DNA of 64,000 nt, taken from Zymoseptoria tritici IPO323. Its lineage: Eukaryota > Ascomycota > Dothideomycetes > Mycosphaerellales > Mycosphaerellaceae. Below are positions 21,035 to 32,227 of the stretch, in pieces (positions within the stretch are counted from its first letter, which is position 1; every line of letters begins with the position of its first letter). The stretch is taken from assembly GCF_000219625.1 (NCBI RefSeq), contig NC_018216.1, positions 2,852,001 through 2,916,000 of the forward strand. The letters are read 5' to 3'. The notes below the pieces were generated by a model. That model searched no databases. It was not told where the DNA came from and saw only the letters and a list, made by a program, of their open reading frames with translations. The position numbers and the translations under genes were made by a program.

Positions 21035-22197
21035 GGTGGGCTTGTAGGAGAACTGCTGGGATAGTGAGGTCGTCCTTTGCCTCTAGCACGATATATATCG
21101 ATCAGGGCTGCCATGGTGGAATGTTTGCCCGACGGAGAGACTACGCCGCCGCTAGCTTTTCTCGATATGTAATCCGAGTCGTCAGATATCGAGGACGGTG
21201 ATTCTGAGTTTTTCAAGTGCCGGGTCTAGAAGTCGGAATTTCCACGCGGAACGACCTTACATAATCAGGTACGAGCTGCAGCTGCTTTATGCGAGATTCA
21301 TCCTTCCGTTCCGAATCTGTACGCTGCACAACACTATCGAACTCCAAACAGACTCATCGCGAGACTTTGGGTCTGCCAAACCTCTTTCTGTACATCGAAG
21401 TGTATGAAGCGTGCTCAAATCGAGCCGTTGATGAGGAGGAATCCGCTTTCTCCCTCCTCGCGGGAGACGCCATCGTCAGAAACTGGTCGGCGTGATCAAC
21501 GAGCCCGCGTTGCAGGCAGGCTCCTCGGTGCTGATGAGATACAAGTTGACTCCCGTCACTGGAAGGAAGTCCGTCCCTGGTCATCACCATCACCATATAT
21601 CGAAGTTCTTCCGATGCTTACAACAATCTTATCATCGCTTTCGAGCTCGTGATCGTTTACAGAGTCCACAAGTGGAATCGCAGCTCGCATGTGTACTTGC
21701 GGCTCTGAGCGTGGATATCATAGGCTTGAGCAAAACGACCACGTTGTGGCTGAATTGTGGATTCCATATGAACGACCCAGCCAATCGCTCGCCGAGTCTG
21801 ACCGTTGCTTGGTCTTCACATGCCAGTCGATTATCACCACACGACATGCTGGATGCCTGTCATACGAGTGAACGTCGTCGTTCCCGAGCCATCAGATTGT
21901 TGATCGGTATGTACAATGACTGGACGCCCCTGCTCGTCCAACCATTCTTGTCGCAAGCGTTCGATCGTGTGGCAGACAAAGTTTGGAAAGAATGGGTCCT
22001 GCCGAAACGTTGCGGACGAGGGGCGCCATCTCTCGGTACCAAGACCATGTTGCTGCGGCGAGCGTGGAGAGTGAGACGTCAACATATGCCTCGACCTCCC
22101 CCCACGGAGTCTCACATCGTGGAGAGGTACTTTGTATAACACCGGAGGAGAGATCACCATCGTCCCAGTCGCCTCATCTGCCCTTCTTTCACCCATC
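21035..22197. other. Divergent intergenic region, reductase / CYP505
   Basis: 1.16 kb between two divergent starts. An AT alternation (ATATATAT) at about 21091-21098 lies ~60 bases upstream of the reductase ATG and may serve as its TATA element. A 215-codon plus frame (21492-22139) and a minus frame (21834-22268) overlap but show no domain, so I do not call them. Confidence 0.45.
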
Positions 22198-25100
22198 ATG
22201 GTGTCCACAAAGACCGTTCCCAGGCCATGGGGTCTGCCGCTCATCGGCAACGTACCGAGCATAGACATGGGCTACCCTCTTGGAAGTCTGAATAGCCTCG
22301 CAGATCGTTACGGTACGACCGTAATATGATGTTCCTACACAGCGACCACGAGCTGACGTAGAGTAGGAGAAATATACCAGCTGAACCTCATCGGCAAGGA
22401 GGCGCTCTTCATTTCAACCCACAAGCTCTTTGCCGAAGTCTGCGACGAGACACGATTTCAGAAGCATCTTCTAGCACCGTTGGTGCAATTGCGGAATGTC
22501 GTCGGTGATGGACTGTTTACAGCCTTCCCTGGTGAAACGAATTGGGAGATCGCCCATCGCACACTCATGCCAGCATTCGGTCCTCTTCCGATCCAGTCCA
22601 TGTTTGCAGAACAGCACGACATCGCTTCGCAATTAGTGCTCAAGTGGGCGAGATTCGGTCCCGATCATGACATTGCAGTCACTGATGACTTCACGCGGTT
22701 GACCCTGGATACCATTCCGCTCTGCTCGATGGATATGAGATTCAACTCTTTCTATCATGACGATCTACATCCATTCGTAGACGCCATGGTCGGCGTTCTC
22801 GCAGCGGCCGGCGACCGAGCAAGGAGACCCGATGTCGCCGACTACGTGCTCCGAGCGCAACGAGCAAAGTTCGACAAGGACATCGCTTACTTGCGAAAGC
22901 TGTCGACGGAACTTGTCGCACGACGTCGTGAGAAGGGAACTCAGAAGAAGGACTTGCTGAACGCCTTACTGAACAATAAAGATCCCAAGCTTGGCGTTGG
23001 AATGACCGACGACTCCATCGTGGACAACATGGTAACGTTTCTCGTGGCCGGCCATGAAACCACCTCTGGACTGCTGTCTTTCCTGTTCTACGAGCTCACT
23101 TCAAGTCCGGAGGCCTACAAGAAAGCACAGCAAGAAGTTGACGAGGTCGTGGGCTCCGGCGCAGTCAACGTCGGCCATCTTTCGAAATTGCCATATCTCA
23201 CAGCTTGCCTTCGAGAGACACTTCGCCTGCATTCGACCGCACCAGCCATCTCAGTCACGGCATTGAAGGACGATATAATTGGTGGTCAGTATGCTGTCAA
23301 GAAAGGACAAGGCATCAACTGTCTGCTAGCAAAGATCCAGTCCGATCCAGCAGTCTGGGGCACTGACGCCAGCGAGTTCAAGCCGGAAAGAATGCTGGAT
23401 GAGATATTCAACAAGTTGCCAGCACATGCTTGGAAACCCTTCGGTAATGGAGTTCGAGGGTGCATCGGAAGAGCATTCGCATGGCAGGAGGCTTTACTGA
23501 CAGTCGCCTTATTGTTGCAAATCTTCAACTTCCGGAAGACCGATCCATCTTACAAGCTGGAAGTCGCGATGACGTTGACCATCAAGCCCAAGAACTTCAC
23601 GATGCGTGCTACTATGCGGGATCCGAGTATTCTGGAGCGACTGGGCGCGGTGTCAGTTTCCGGTGAAGTTTCGTCAGCAAAAGCCACGACTCAACATGCG
23701 AGAACATCTTCGCTGGCTGCAGTCGAGAGCGCTGGCACGACGATCAATATCTTGTATGGCAGCAACACCGGGACGTGTGAGTCACTCGCATCATCGCTCG
23801 GATCCACTGCCAAGTCAAGAGGCTACAAGGCATATGTGGACACGCTCGACAACGGAATGTCTTCCATATCTGCGGACAAGCCGACAGTCATCATCACCGC
23901 AAGTTATGAAGGGCAGCCTCCGGACAATGCGATGAAGTTCTCCAAATGGCTGAACTCTGATGAAAGTTCGAGCTTGGCGAAGAGCAAATATGCCGTTTTT
24001 GGTGTGGGCAACAGGGAGTGGGTAACGACGTATCAGCGACAGCCCAAGCTCATTGACGAAGTGATGGGTCAAAAGGGAGCCGAGAGCCTTGTCGATCGTG
24101 GTATTGCCGATGTCTGTGACGGCGATATCTTCAACGCTTTCGACAGATGGACCGACGAGAAACTCTGGCCAGCAGTCGACGCCGCTTTCAGCGCAGGCAA
24201 ATCAGCCGCATCCTCGGACGAAGGCCTCAGCATCACCGTCGACACCGAATCTCGCGTCAAACAACTACGACAAGATGTCCAAGCAGCAGTCGTCCAAGAC
24301 GTGAAACTGCTCACAGCACCTGGCAAACCCGCGAAACGGCACATTCAACTCAAGCTCCCTCCCGGCACGGACTACAAAGCCGGCGACTACCTCACCGTGC
24401 TACCCGTCAACCCCGAACCCTCCGTTCGCCGTGCCATGGCTCGCTTCAAACTCACCTGGGACGCCACCATAACCATCGACAGCAGTTCCCAAACAACCAT
24501 CCCCACTGGTCGACCAATCTCAGCCTTCGACGTCTTCGCATCCTACGTCGAACTAGGTCAACCCGCGACCGACAAGCAAATCTCCCAACTCGCTTCCACC
24601 ATCCCAGACGAAAAGGATCGCCAGTCCCTTACCAACACTTCTCTCAAACCCGCCGCGAAAACCAAAACCCCTTCCCTCCTCGAACTCCTCGAAACCTACC
24701 CCACAGCGACCTATACACTCTCCCAATTCCTTGCCGCCGTTCCCAGCATGCGCACAAGGCAATACAGCATCTCCTCCTCCCCACTTGTTGACCCCGGCTC
24801 CGCATCTCTCACTTACTCCGTGCTCGACGCTCCCGCCAACCCCGCCTCCCCAGCCGACGGCAAACGCTTCCTAGGAGTCGCCTCGAATTACATGGCACGC
24901 GCACAACCAGGCGATCACATCCAAGTCGCCCTCCGACCAAGCCACGCAGGTTTCCACCTCCCCTCAGACGACAGCAAACCCGTACTCATGGCCTGCGCCG
25001 GCACCGGACTCGCGCCCTTCCGCGCCTTCGTCGAAGAACGCGCCGTCAAAATCGCAGCCGGCAAGAACCTCGGTCCAGCAATCCTCTTCTTCGGCTGCAA

Positions 25101-25434
25101 CGCCCCCGACGAAGACGACATGTACCGCTCTGAATTCGACGCCTGGACGAAATCCGGGGCCGTGGATGTCCGCAGAGCGTACACTTTCGCGCCGGAGAAG
25201 AGTGAGGGGTGTAAATTCGTGCAGCATCGGGTGTGGCATGATCGCAAGGAGATGGTGGAGTTGATCCAGAAGGATGCGTGTATGTATATTTGTGGAGCGG
25301 GTGTGGTGGGTGCGGCGTTGGTGGATGTTGTGCAGAGGATTTATGTGGAGTATAAGGGGTGCACGGAGGAGGAGGCGAAGAAGTGGTTTGAGGGGTTGAG
25401 GGGTGAGAGGTATTGGAGTGATATCTTTTCGTAG
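22198..25434 (+). CDS. Self-sufficient cytochrome P450, CYP505 family (P450-reductase fusion)
   Basis: Two exons, 1060 aa; intron 22313-22366 (54 bp, GTACGA...GTAG, phase 1). This is the bacterial-BM3/P450foxy layout: an N-terminal heme domain ('RPWGLPLIGN', I-helix 'AGHETTSG', K-helix 'ETLRLHS', heme loop 'FGNGVRGCIGRAFAWQE' with Cys404), a linker near residue 475, a flavodoxin-like FMN domain ('INILYGSNTGTCESLA', 'ASYEGQPPDNA', 'FGVGNREW'), then an FAD/NADPH ferredoxin-reductase domain ('RQYSISSSP', 'MACAGTGLAPFRAF', 'ILFFGCN', 'CMYICGAG'). The family hydroxylates fatty acids near the omega end using its own reductase. All key residues are present. No membrane anchor, as expected. The length matches the family (~1060-1080 aa). 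Confidence 0.97.
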
Positions 25435-26358
25435 GGGTGGAGGTAGTGAGGTAATAGAGGTAGGTTTTAATTGAACGAATTGTTAGTATCGAGGTTCTCC
25501 GTGTTCATCGTGAGTCGACGACGCACGAGCCTTCAAGGGGTTGTGCTTGTCTGTGTGTGTTCCCAGGGACGTGTGCGGAAAGGGGTCCTCAGTAAATGCC
25601 TGTAGGACGGAGAGATTGTTGTAGAGGGATGATCTTGATGGAGAGGTTGTCGTCGATGAATATTTCGCAGAGACGAAGAATCCTGTCGAATAGTAGGTTA
25701 GCAGCAGACTTATGCGTCCATGGGACCACAATGAGGGACACTTGGTATCAACAATGGCTCGAACTCGCGCAACATCAACACATCACAACAAAAACAACAA
25801 TATCAAACCACTCCGAAATCACTCACTCGATCGATCAATCAATCCTCAGGCCAAAAGAAGAAGTCTCCTTTTCCATACCCGACGAACGAAACAGCAAAAG
25901 AAACTTCACGAGTCCAGAAAACCGATTTCCACTTCGTTATATTACTACAAGCCCGATTTCTTGCGAAGCGGCCAAATGGGAGGTTTTACTTGATTGGTTG
26001 GAGAGGGGAAGTTTGTTGAACATATCTGTTTGCTTTTGTGCGGATGATCCCGGACTGCAGTGTTTGCTTGGGTTTCACGGGCCTGCTGGTGCAGTAGTAC
26101 TCTGCGCGGGAGCAGTCTTAGACTCGGATGATGTACCCCAATCTAGCACTATCGTGCGTTCGATCGAGACTGAGTGACAAGCCTTAGCGCGCAGGATGAT
26201 TTCAAAAGCCCTTCTGCTTCGTGATCCGTTGCAATGTCGTATTCGAGCCACATGCACCCTGAGATAATGCACCTCATCCAAGCCCTATCCCGGATGCCTT
26301 GTCGAGTAATGCCCTTCGGGAGACTCGTTGGATGGAAAATTGCCATTTCGTAGCCGCC
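25435..26358. other. Intergenic, convergent with metallophosphoesterase gene
   Basis: 3' ends of CYP505 (plus) and the phosphoesterase (minus) face each other over 0.9 kb. No supported gene. AC-rich text near 25760-25850 gives open frames of low complexity only. Confidence 0.45.
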
Positions 26359-27279
26359 TCACAGCTCGAGAGATAAGGCCGCTAGTGCGACCTCCTTATC
26401 CATTCCATCAACCACCGCCGCATTGATCATCCTCGTGCTCCTCGATTCACGACCACACCAGCGCTGAACCTGAGCCCACGCAACCGCGCCAGCGAGCAAA
26501 AGAACAGATTCCCACCCTCGCGAACCTTCGACGATGCCATCATAAAGTGACTGCGCCGCATCAAACGTGACCGTTTGCTCGCCCCTCGCGGCGTGTATAT
26601 GTCCAAAGACCATCAATTTGGGCTTCACTCTCGCCACTTCCTGACGTAAGTACGAGCATCCGGCCGACGGTTTGATATTGTTGAATCCAGCTGGTGGACC
26701 ATGAGTGATGAGAATGTCGACAGAAGCTGGCACCCGGTTACTCCATACGTCGTCGTCACGAGGATATTGGAATGCTGAGGTACCGTATCGAGGAGTCCAG
26801 GGAGACCCGTAGATACTCAACGAGCGTTTCTCTCTAGCGAACGATAGCGTGACACATTCATCCTGGAGATAAGTCACGGAGCCAAAGTCGAGGTCATGTC
26901 TCGTCCGGCCTTTCGAATCGCGACGTTCAGGATGTCGGTTCAGGAAGTGGTCGTCGAGGAGAAGATCGTGGTTGCCAGCGATGACGATCTTGTACTGATG
27001 AGGCTGGGAGGAGAGCCAGCTGAGTTGCTTTTGTAGTTCGTCGAATGTGCCCCATTCAGTGAGGTCTCCCGCGTGGACAAGCAAGTCGCCGGGTGGAAGC
27101 GAGGGTTGCAGATTATGCGTATCTGATATGCAGACGATTCGGACCGAGGGTTCCAGAGGGTTCTCGCGCGGAACTGGTGACAGTGTTGTGTCGTTTCGCA
27201 GCTCGAGCAGATGTGCTGCAGTCTTCCGCAACCTTTGTCGAGGGAGTCGAAGGTGTAATACGGGCGTTTCGGTAGCCAT
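26359..27279 (-). CDS. Calcineurin-like metallophosphoesterase
   Basis: Single exon, 306 aa. All metal-binding blocks of the family are present in order: 'IVCISDTHN' (~49-57), 'LLVHAGDLTEWG' (~66-77), 'KIVIAGNHDLLLD' (~96-108), 'ILITHGPPAG' (~180-189) and 'LMVFGHIHAARG' (~215-226). The arrangement and size resemble the metallophosphoesterase-domain (MPPED/239AB) group common in fungi, with a C-terminal extension of ~60 residues that includes a hydrophobic patch ('SVLLLAGAVAWAQVQRW'). Probably a phosphodiesterase or phosphomonoesterase; the substrate is unknown. Confidence 0.93.
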   Translation of the reverse strand: MATETPVLHLRLPRQRLRKTAAHLLELRNDTTLSPVPRENPLEPSVRIVCISDTHNLQPSLPPGDLLVHAGDLTEWGTFDELQKQLSWLSSQPHQYKIVIAGNHDLLLDDHFLNRHPERRDSKGRTRHDLDFGSVTYLQDECVTLSFAREKRSLSIYGSPWTPRYGTSAFQYPRDDDVWSNRVPASVDILITHGPPAGFNNIKPSAGCSYLRQEVARVKPKLMVFGHIHAARGEQTVTFDAAQSLYDGIVEGSRGWESVLLLAGAVAWAQVQRWCGRESRSTRMINAAVVDGMDKEVALAALSLEL

Positions 27280-27892
27280 ATTCAGAGGCGCTGCTCAAGA
27301 ACTCAGTGGCAAACGCCGAATGTCTCGAGGTAATTGAGCGAACTGAGCCGGCGGCATTGGCCGTGAAGCGCGCGCGAACGAGGCCAGCGCGTATCGCTGG
27401 GTAGTTCTATCTTTGCTCGTGCGCATCTTGCGATACTCCGGAGCACCTTGGTGACCTTTTCGAAGCGCGGATCCAAGGTTCCAACCGAAGCCCTGCCTGC
27501 TCGGGCAAGACAGGTCGTCGGTTGGCTGGTGACAGCGGATATGGTTCTTGGTGACAAGGAGTCGAAGGCAAGGAAGAAAGCGGCGCAGTGTAGAGTCGCC
27601 GCTTCAAGCGCGGGCTGTGCTCATAGATTCGCAGAGGTGCCTTGAAATGCACGCAGAGAGCTGATTGATGCACGTGCGAAGCGCCAGCTAAGGCGACGAA
27701 GCTCTTCTACTTGACGGGCGCCAAATGTTTCAAGCCTGGACAGCCTTGTCGAAGCCTCGTCTGGTATGAGGGTTTTGCCGTGAGTCCAAAGCTTGGAGTA
27801 GACTCCGAGTATACAAGAGTATCAGTGTCCCACAAAGTCTGGTGCCACCTCAACTCTCCTTATCATAAGATCACCGTCCCGAAATTGCAACG
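27280..27892. other. Divergent intergenic region
   Basis: Between the divergent phosphoesterase (27279, minus) and nucleotidyltransferase-like (27893, plus) starts. No gene seen; overlapping minus frames of 84-88 codons have no recognisable features. Confidence 0.45.
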
Positions 27893-28678
27893 ATGAAGCG
27901 CCTCGTTTCGAAAGTCAAGCGTAAAGTTCAACCACGCGTAGATATAGAGCCACCGCCAATGCAGATTGGAAGCCCATCGGACCTCATCCTCCAGGTGCCA
28001 CGCCCGCGACTTGACGCGAACGGCGTCCCGATTCAAGCTACCGACCACGAGATTGACCGCGAAACGATGCGCATCGCCCTCACATACATGAGCGACTATC
28101 TGGCTTCCAAAGGCCAGACGCTGACAGTCATTGCCGTCGGCGGAGCTGTCAATATCTTGCTGCTTGGTTCCAGGCTTTCCACCCACGATCTTGACTTCAT
28201 GGGCACCCATCTCAACAACGACCAACGCGTAGCGATCGATGAAGCGGCTCACTTCGCGGAGAGACAGTGCAGCAAGCCTCTGGGTTCCCAGTGGTTCAAC
28301 AACGAGACGCAGATGTGGCTTTCGCCGCCAGTGCACCGGCAGATCACCGAGCAAGCCCTCCAACAGAATGAGATCGTCTTCGAAAAGCATGGCCTGAGAA
28401 TTGTTGCGGCGCCGTGGATTTACGCTCTCGCATCCAAGACACACCGGCTGGCGCGGGACCGGCGAGCGGAGCAAATGGCGAGAGCACGGCCGTACGATGT
28501 CACGGATGCCGCTACCTACTTGCGCAAATATGTCCAGCAGAACGGAGGCCAAGCACAGAGTCGGGCTTCAGTCCAGGCTCGCTGCGTCGAGTTCGGCTTC
28601 CGCGTGGACGATGTTGACCTTCAGACCGTCAACGCCGAGTATCGACGACTGTACCGCGCAGACGGTCTGGTGGCATAA
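27893..28678 (+). CDS. Nucleotidyltransferase-fold-like protein
   Basis: Single exon, 261 aa. After a basic start ('MKRLVSKVKRKVQPR') the protein has a helix 'METMRIALTYMSDYLAS'-like region and then 'LTVIAVGGAVNILLLGSRLS' with 'THDLDFMG' directly following. Gly83-Gly84 and Asp99-x-Asp101 recall the GG...DxD signature of nucleotidyltransferase-fold enzymes, and the context resembles AbiEii/DUF6036-type minimal NTases, although the spacing (14 residues) is slightly long. The rest is helical with a basic stretch 'ASKTHRLARDRRAEQMARAR' and 'DVTDAATYLRKYV'. No nuclease or transmembrane segment. The biological role is unknown; annotation as NTase is inferred from one motif. It faces the unknown 223-aa gene tail to tail. 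Confidence 0.75.
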   Translation: MKRLVSKVKRKVQPRVDIEPPPMQIGSPSDLILQVPRPRLDANGVPIQATDHEIDRETMRIALTYMSDYLASKGQTLTVIAVGGAVNILLLGSRLSTHDLDFMGTHLNNDQRVAIDEAAHFAERQCSKPLGSQWFNNETQMWLSPPVHRQITEQALQQNEIVFEKHGLRIVAAPWIYALASKTHRLARDRRAEQMARARPYDVTDAATYLRKYVQQNGGQAQSRASVQARCVEFGFRVDDVDLQTVNAEYRRLYRADGLVA

Positions 28679-28738
28679 GCATATGTGGAGAGCTTGAGTG
28701 GAAGAACAAAGATCAGTGTAAATCCTTATTGTGTAGAG

Positions 28739-29410
28739 CTAGGTGAATGAAACATGAGGCACGCCAAGTCGTATGTTCAACTTCCGGAACGTCAGGTCGA
28801 GCTCTGTATCCAATGGGAGCTGTAAATCCGGTCCGTACATCATCGGGATTGACAGGACCTTGGACAAAGGCTTCACTCGCAGCGTCCACGCCGGCACCGT
28901 TTCGTAATTCTTCAAGTGCTCTGGTGTCTTCTGTAGAGCTTCAGCCTCCTCAGGGCTGATGATAGCGGGAGTGTACCTGGCAAGACCAATGCCGATATTG
29001 TTGTTGAACGCTCGCACAAGAAGCTGCGGAATACCAGACAGAAATGCATAGCGAGCTGGATCGCTATCCTTTGGGTCGGGTATATCAGCGACGGGCCATC
29101 CACGATGATGCCAGAAGTACTCGATCTCATTCCGATAGCCGATTGTATCGTCGAGGACAAGATGCTCGTATATGCGATATAGACAGTGCAGAGCAGTGTC
29201 CCGCTCAGTGCCTTTGATTGCTCGCGGTGGTCGGGCGCGGATCTGCGCCATGTAAGCAACGCGGTGGTTCAGGATGTCTTGTGGTGGCCATGGCGGTGTG
29301 TCTGGCCCTGCCTCGAGGACCGGCGCTGGCAGCCGAGAGCCTCTAGAGGAACTGCTTTTACAGCACAGAAGGAATCGTTTCAAGCGCTGCCACAGCCTTT
29401 GAAAGGTCAT
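28739..29410 (-). CDS. Conserved-looking hypothetical protein, 223 aa
   Basis: Single exon from ATG 29410. A basic N-terminus with a cysteine pair ('WQRLKRFLLCCKSSSSRGSR') might be lipid-modified or membrane-associated (inference). The middle is a compact globular-looking region ('ALHCLYRIYEHLVLDDTIGY', 'IEYFWHHRGWPVADI', 'YAFLSGIPQLLVRAF'), and the end 'VPAWTLRVKPLSKVLSIPMM' then 'LDLTFRKLNIRLGVPHVSFT' is strand-rich. No family recognised. It lies 60 bases from the 3' end of the convergent NTase-like gene, so the two transcripts probably overlap. Confidence 0.7.
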   Translation of the reverse strand: MTFQRLWQRLKRFLLCCKSSSSRGSRLPAPVLEAGPDTPPWPPQDILNHRVAYMAQIRARPPRAIKGTERDTALHCLYRIYEHLVLDDTIGYRNEIEYFWHHRGWPVADIPDPKDSDPARYAFLSGIPQLLVRAFNNNIGIGLARYTPAIISPEEAEALQKTPEHLKNYETVPAWTLRVKPLSKVLSIPMMYGPDLQLPLDTELDLTFRKLNIRLGVPHVSFT

Positions 29411-29780
29411 GTCAAGGGCTCAAGGCATGAAGCTGTTATGAGAAAGAAGAAAGGTGAGGTATGTCGCTCATCTTGGTGAGACACCTGAGGCTGGAACCCT
29501 TGGACGGAAGATGTGCCGGGCCGTCGCGGTCGTCGGGGAAGGTGCGTCATGGTAAACAGAGATGGCTGGTGAGCGTCCAGCCACTTTCAACTTCTCAAGA
29601 CAACCAAGTCGGAATCGCCGCAATTCTCTCGAGGAAAGTCATCAATTACAACAACACTCATTTCTCACATACTGAAGCGACAATTGCAGCAAGATCCTCC
29701 CATATCGCCGTACATCACCGCCCAACGATTGCCCGACGAGCTCCAACTTCCGCTAAGGCTTCGGCCTCTAGCTATCAATC
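29411..29780. other. Divergent intergenic region / 5' leader
   Basis: Between divergent starts at 29410 and 29781. Plus frame 29461-29850 overlaps the next gene in another frame and is not supported. Confidence 0.45.
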
Positions 29781-31088
29781 ATGGCGCCCGCCGTTGAACG
29801 AGCCGTCGAAGACACCATTTCCGACATCAACGTCTCTTCGCTCGAGCTAGACGTTCGTAGTCTATCGTCTCTTCAACGCCGATCCGCCGACATCCATACT
29901 CCTCCTCTCGAACCCGCCCGCGACGCATCGCCTCTCCAAGCCAGATCCCTAGATCTCGTCAAGAGAGCAGGCCCTGCTGCTCCACAACATGGCGCAGGTG
30001 TGACACCTCCTGAAAGTATTAACAATGCCGGCTTTTTCGCACTCTTCGCCATCCTCGGAGTGGGCATGGTGCTCGCGGCGTTGTGGTTCTTCTTCTGGGC
30101 TAAGAACGGAGGCTTCCACTTCCAAGAGGGCGACTGGGACGACTACAAATCCACCGTGCTCCGGCGAAAGGGACCAGACGGCAAGACGTTGAGTAATGCC
30201 ACCAAGAGTACGAAGCTCGGTGGAGGAACCATCGCAGGCACCCAACGCTACGCCTGGCAGAAGAACATCGCCAAGTCCGTGGTCGGACGAGATGAGAAGG
30301 GCAGAAAGGGCGTCCTCGCCAAACGAGGATGGGGTAATACGCACAGTATCACCTACTCTGACGACACCATGACCGAGACATTTGCTACACCTACTGTCTA
30401 TTCCGAGATGCGCGATCTACGCTCGGAACCCGACCTCGAAGCGGGCCACCACTCACGCCGCTACCGCGACCGCGACGTTCGCCAATACAAAAAAGAAAAG
30501 GTCGCAAGAGTAGGCGGCCTCAACCGCGTCGCCGACTCCTCCCGCTACGACAGCGAACGCTCCGAGATCATGACTGAAAGCGCCGTCTCCGACAACTCTT
30601 CTCACCCGATCCTCCCCAAATCCGACCGCCAGGCAGAGAAAGACCGCGCGGAGCGTAAAGCACGTGAAGAAGCCGCCCGCATGGAACGCCGCTGGAAACG
30701 CGAAGCCGAAGCCGCCGCTGCAGCACTCGCTCGGGAGAGCGCTGCTCCACGGGCACCACCGCACAAAGCCCAGAGTCCCAGTAAACCCTCCCCTTCACAT
30801 GCGCAGAAGAATAGAAGAGATCGTTCAGGTTCGCCGAAGAAGCGCGATTTCTCATATAACAATGGTCCCGAGTCGGAGATTCTCAGCACGGCATATACGC
30901 AGAGCACGAGCGGGACGCGGACGGCGAGTTACTACGACGAGTACCGCCCGAGAGCGAGTGAGAATCCGAGGTATTCGACCGAGTATGGCAGGAGAACGAG
31001 TGGGTCACCGACGAAGAAGAAGGCTGGTGGTGGTGGGGCGAGGAGCGGCGGGTACAGACGCGGCGGACAGGACAGTGACTTGGAATGA
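29781..31088 (+). CDS. Single-pass membrane protein with long basic disordered tail
   Basis: Single exon, 435 aa. Residues 1-80 are soluble and contain two 'LQ(R/A)RS' stretches. A transmembrane helix lies at ~82-108 ('AGFFALFAILGVGMVLAALW' then 'FFFWAKNGG'), followed by a tight motif 'FHFQEGDWDDYKSTVLRRKG'. The rest is cytosolic-type: 'GTQRYAWQKNIAKSVVGRDE', 'RGWGNTHSITYSDDTMTETF', then a Lys/Arg/Glu-rich helix ('RKAREEAARMERRWKREAEA') and an Arg/Ser/Gly-rich C-terminus. No enzymatic motif. It looks like one of the many membrane proteins conserved among filamentous ascomycetes without known function. Confidence 0.75.
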   Translation: MAPAVERAVEDTISDINVSSLELDVRSLSSLQRRSADIHTPPLEPARDASPLQARSLDLVKRAGPAAPQHGAGVTPPESINNAGFFALFAILGVGMVLAALWFFFWAKNGGFHFQEGDWDDYKSTVLRRKGPDGKTLSNATKSTKLGGGTIAGTQRYAWQKNIAKSVVGRDEKGRKGVLAKRGWGNTHSITYSDDTMTETFATPTVYSEMRDLRSEPDLEAGHHSRRYRDRDVRQYKKEKVARVGGLNRVADSSRYDSERSEIMTESAVSDNSSHPILPKSDRQAEKDRAERKAREEAARMERRWKREAEAAAAALARESAAPRAPPHKAQSPSKPSPSHAQKNRRDRSGSPKKRDFSYNNGPESEILSTAYTQSTSGTRTASYYDEYRPRASENPRYSTEYGRRTSGSPTKKKAGGGGARSGGYRRGGQDSDLE

Positions 31089-31570
31089 TCGGAGGATGGG
31101 AATGGCATGAAACTGAAATTGGTTTAATGAGCGATTGTGCATACCGTATAGGTTTGACGGAGTTGGGAAAGTATGGATAGGATTATGATACCGAATGCTG
31201 ATAGCAGTGACGCATGAATGGAAAACGGGCACATAGCGCTCACTACGAACATCGTCTTCCTCCCACGTTTGTTCGCCCAGTACTTCTTGGCCCGTGGAGC
31301 CAAACAAGAGTAGGCACATCAGGCACGCAGCTCGGAGTGCATGCGACACGACATCGACACGGCTCACTAGCGCCAAACCTAAAATTCGATCTGGGAAAAC
31401 GTTCAGACTTCGTCCTTCCTTCCTCCTCGATTAAAACTCATCATGCTTCAATCCACCACTTCGATCCATGGAGTCGGAGCTACTTAGACCTGGAAGACCG
31501 ACTGAAGCTCACATCTGCTACGTCAATCCGTCTCGTGCGAAAGGTCTTCGCCACGATGGGACGGGAAGAG

Positions 31571-31627
31571 GAAGGCCACAAGGCTGAGCTAACCAGGAGC
31601 CTGGAAGGCACAAGGCCGAGCTAACCA
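31571..31627. repeat. Imperfect direct repeat, two copies
   Basis: Units at 31571-31595 and 31604-31627 share the pattern GAAGGC(C)ACAAGGC(T/C)GAG followed by CTAACCA, separated by 8 bases. One base is missing and one substituted between copies. Confidence 0.75.
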
Positions 31628-32147
31628 CAAAATGCTGGCGCCATCTCCACGATGCATATCTCAGCCTTATCTGCGGGCGATCTCAATGGCAAGATGCGCC
31701 TTGTCAGCAGATCGCTTTCCGGTGTCCAATTCAAGAAGCACTCCAGCCAGGTTGCGAACGAAAAGCCGGGTTTCGTATCAAGCAAGAACGCCGGGACTAC
31801 GGTGTGTACTTGTGTTCACGTCCTCGCCTGGTCCTATACGTCAAACAGACGAGTTCCCGAAGAGCATACCAAATAAGGTGACGGCTCAAGCACACTAGCC
31901 AACAAACCACGAATGAGCATCCTTCAAATCGTGGCATCAGGCTATGGCTTGCATTCTCATCTCTGCCATACCTTCGATGGACACATATTCTTCCCCAATG
32001 AGGCCCTTGGCTCTATTTTGATGGCTTCTAAGCAGTTGACTCGATCGTCCGCATGTCGTTCGAATTGGTGGCGCCGACAACGCTATGCGCGGGATGAGCG
32101 GTTCAATTGTCCCAGTGTTATGACAGCAAAAAGCCTCCTAGAGCGCA

Positions 32148-32153
32148 TATAAA
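32148..32153 (+). promoter_or_regulatory. TATA box of secreted-protein gene
   Basis: TATAAA in the context GCATATAAAGG, 75-80 bases before the ATG at 32228, followed by a pyrimidine-rich leader. Confidence 0.6.
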
Positions 32154-32227
32154 GGCAGCACCGACCTCGCCTGGACTTCGCACAGCTACTACTTCTTTAC
32201 CATCATCTCACTGATCTGTCACTATCA

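Larger units (their letters stand above)
31089..32227. other. 1.1-kb region without a supported gene
   Basis: Contains a 24-25-bp imperfect direct repeat (31571-31627) and, at the right end, a TATA box for the secreted-protein gene. Plus frames of 74-136 codons are present but have no features. Confidence 0.4.

Noticed and set aside
21492..22139. 215-codon plus frame between the reductase and CYP505
   Set aside because: Composition is not protein-like, frames on the other strand are equally open, and the region must hold two divergent promoters.
31214..31624. 136-codon plus frame
   Set aside because: No recognisable feature; runs through a short direct repeat and lacks promoter or splice support.
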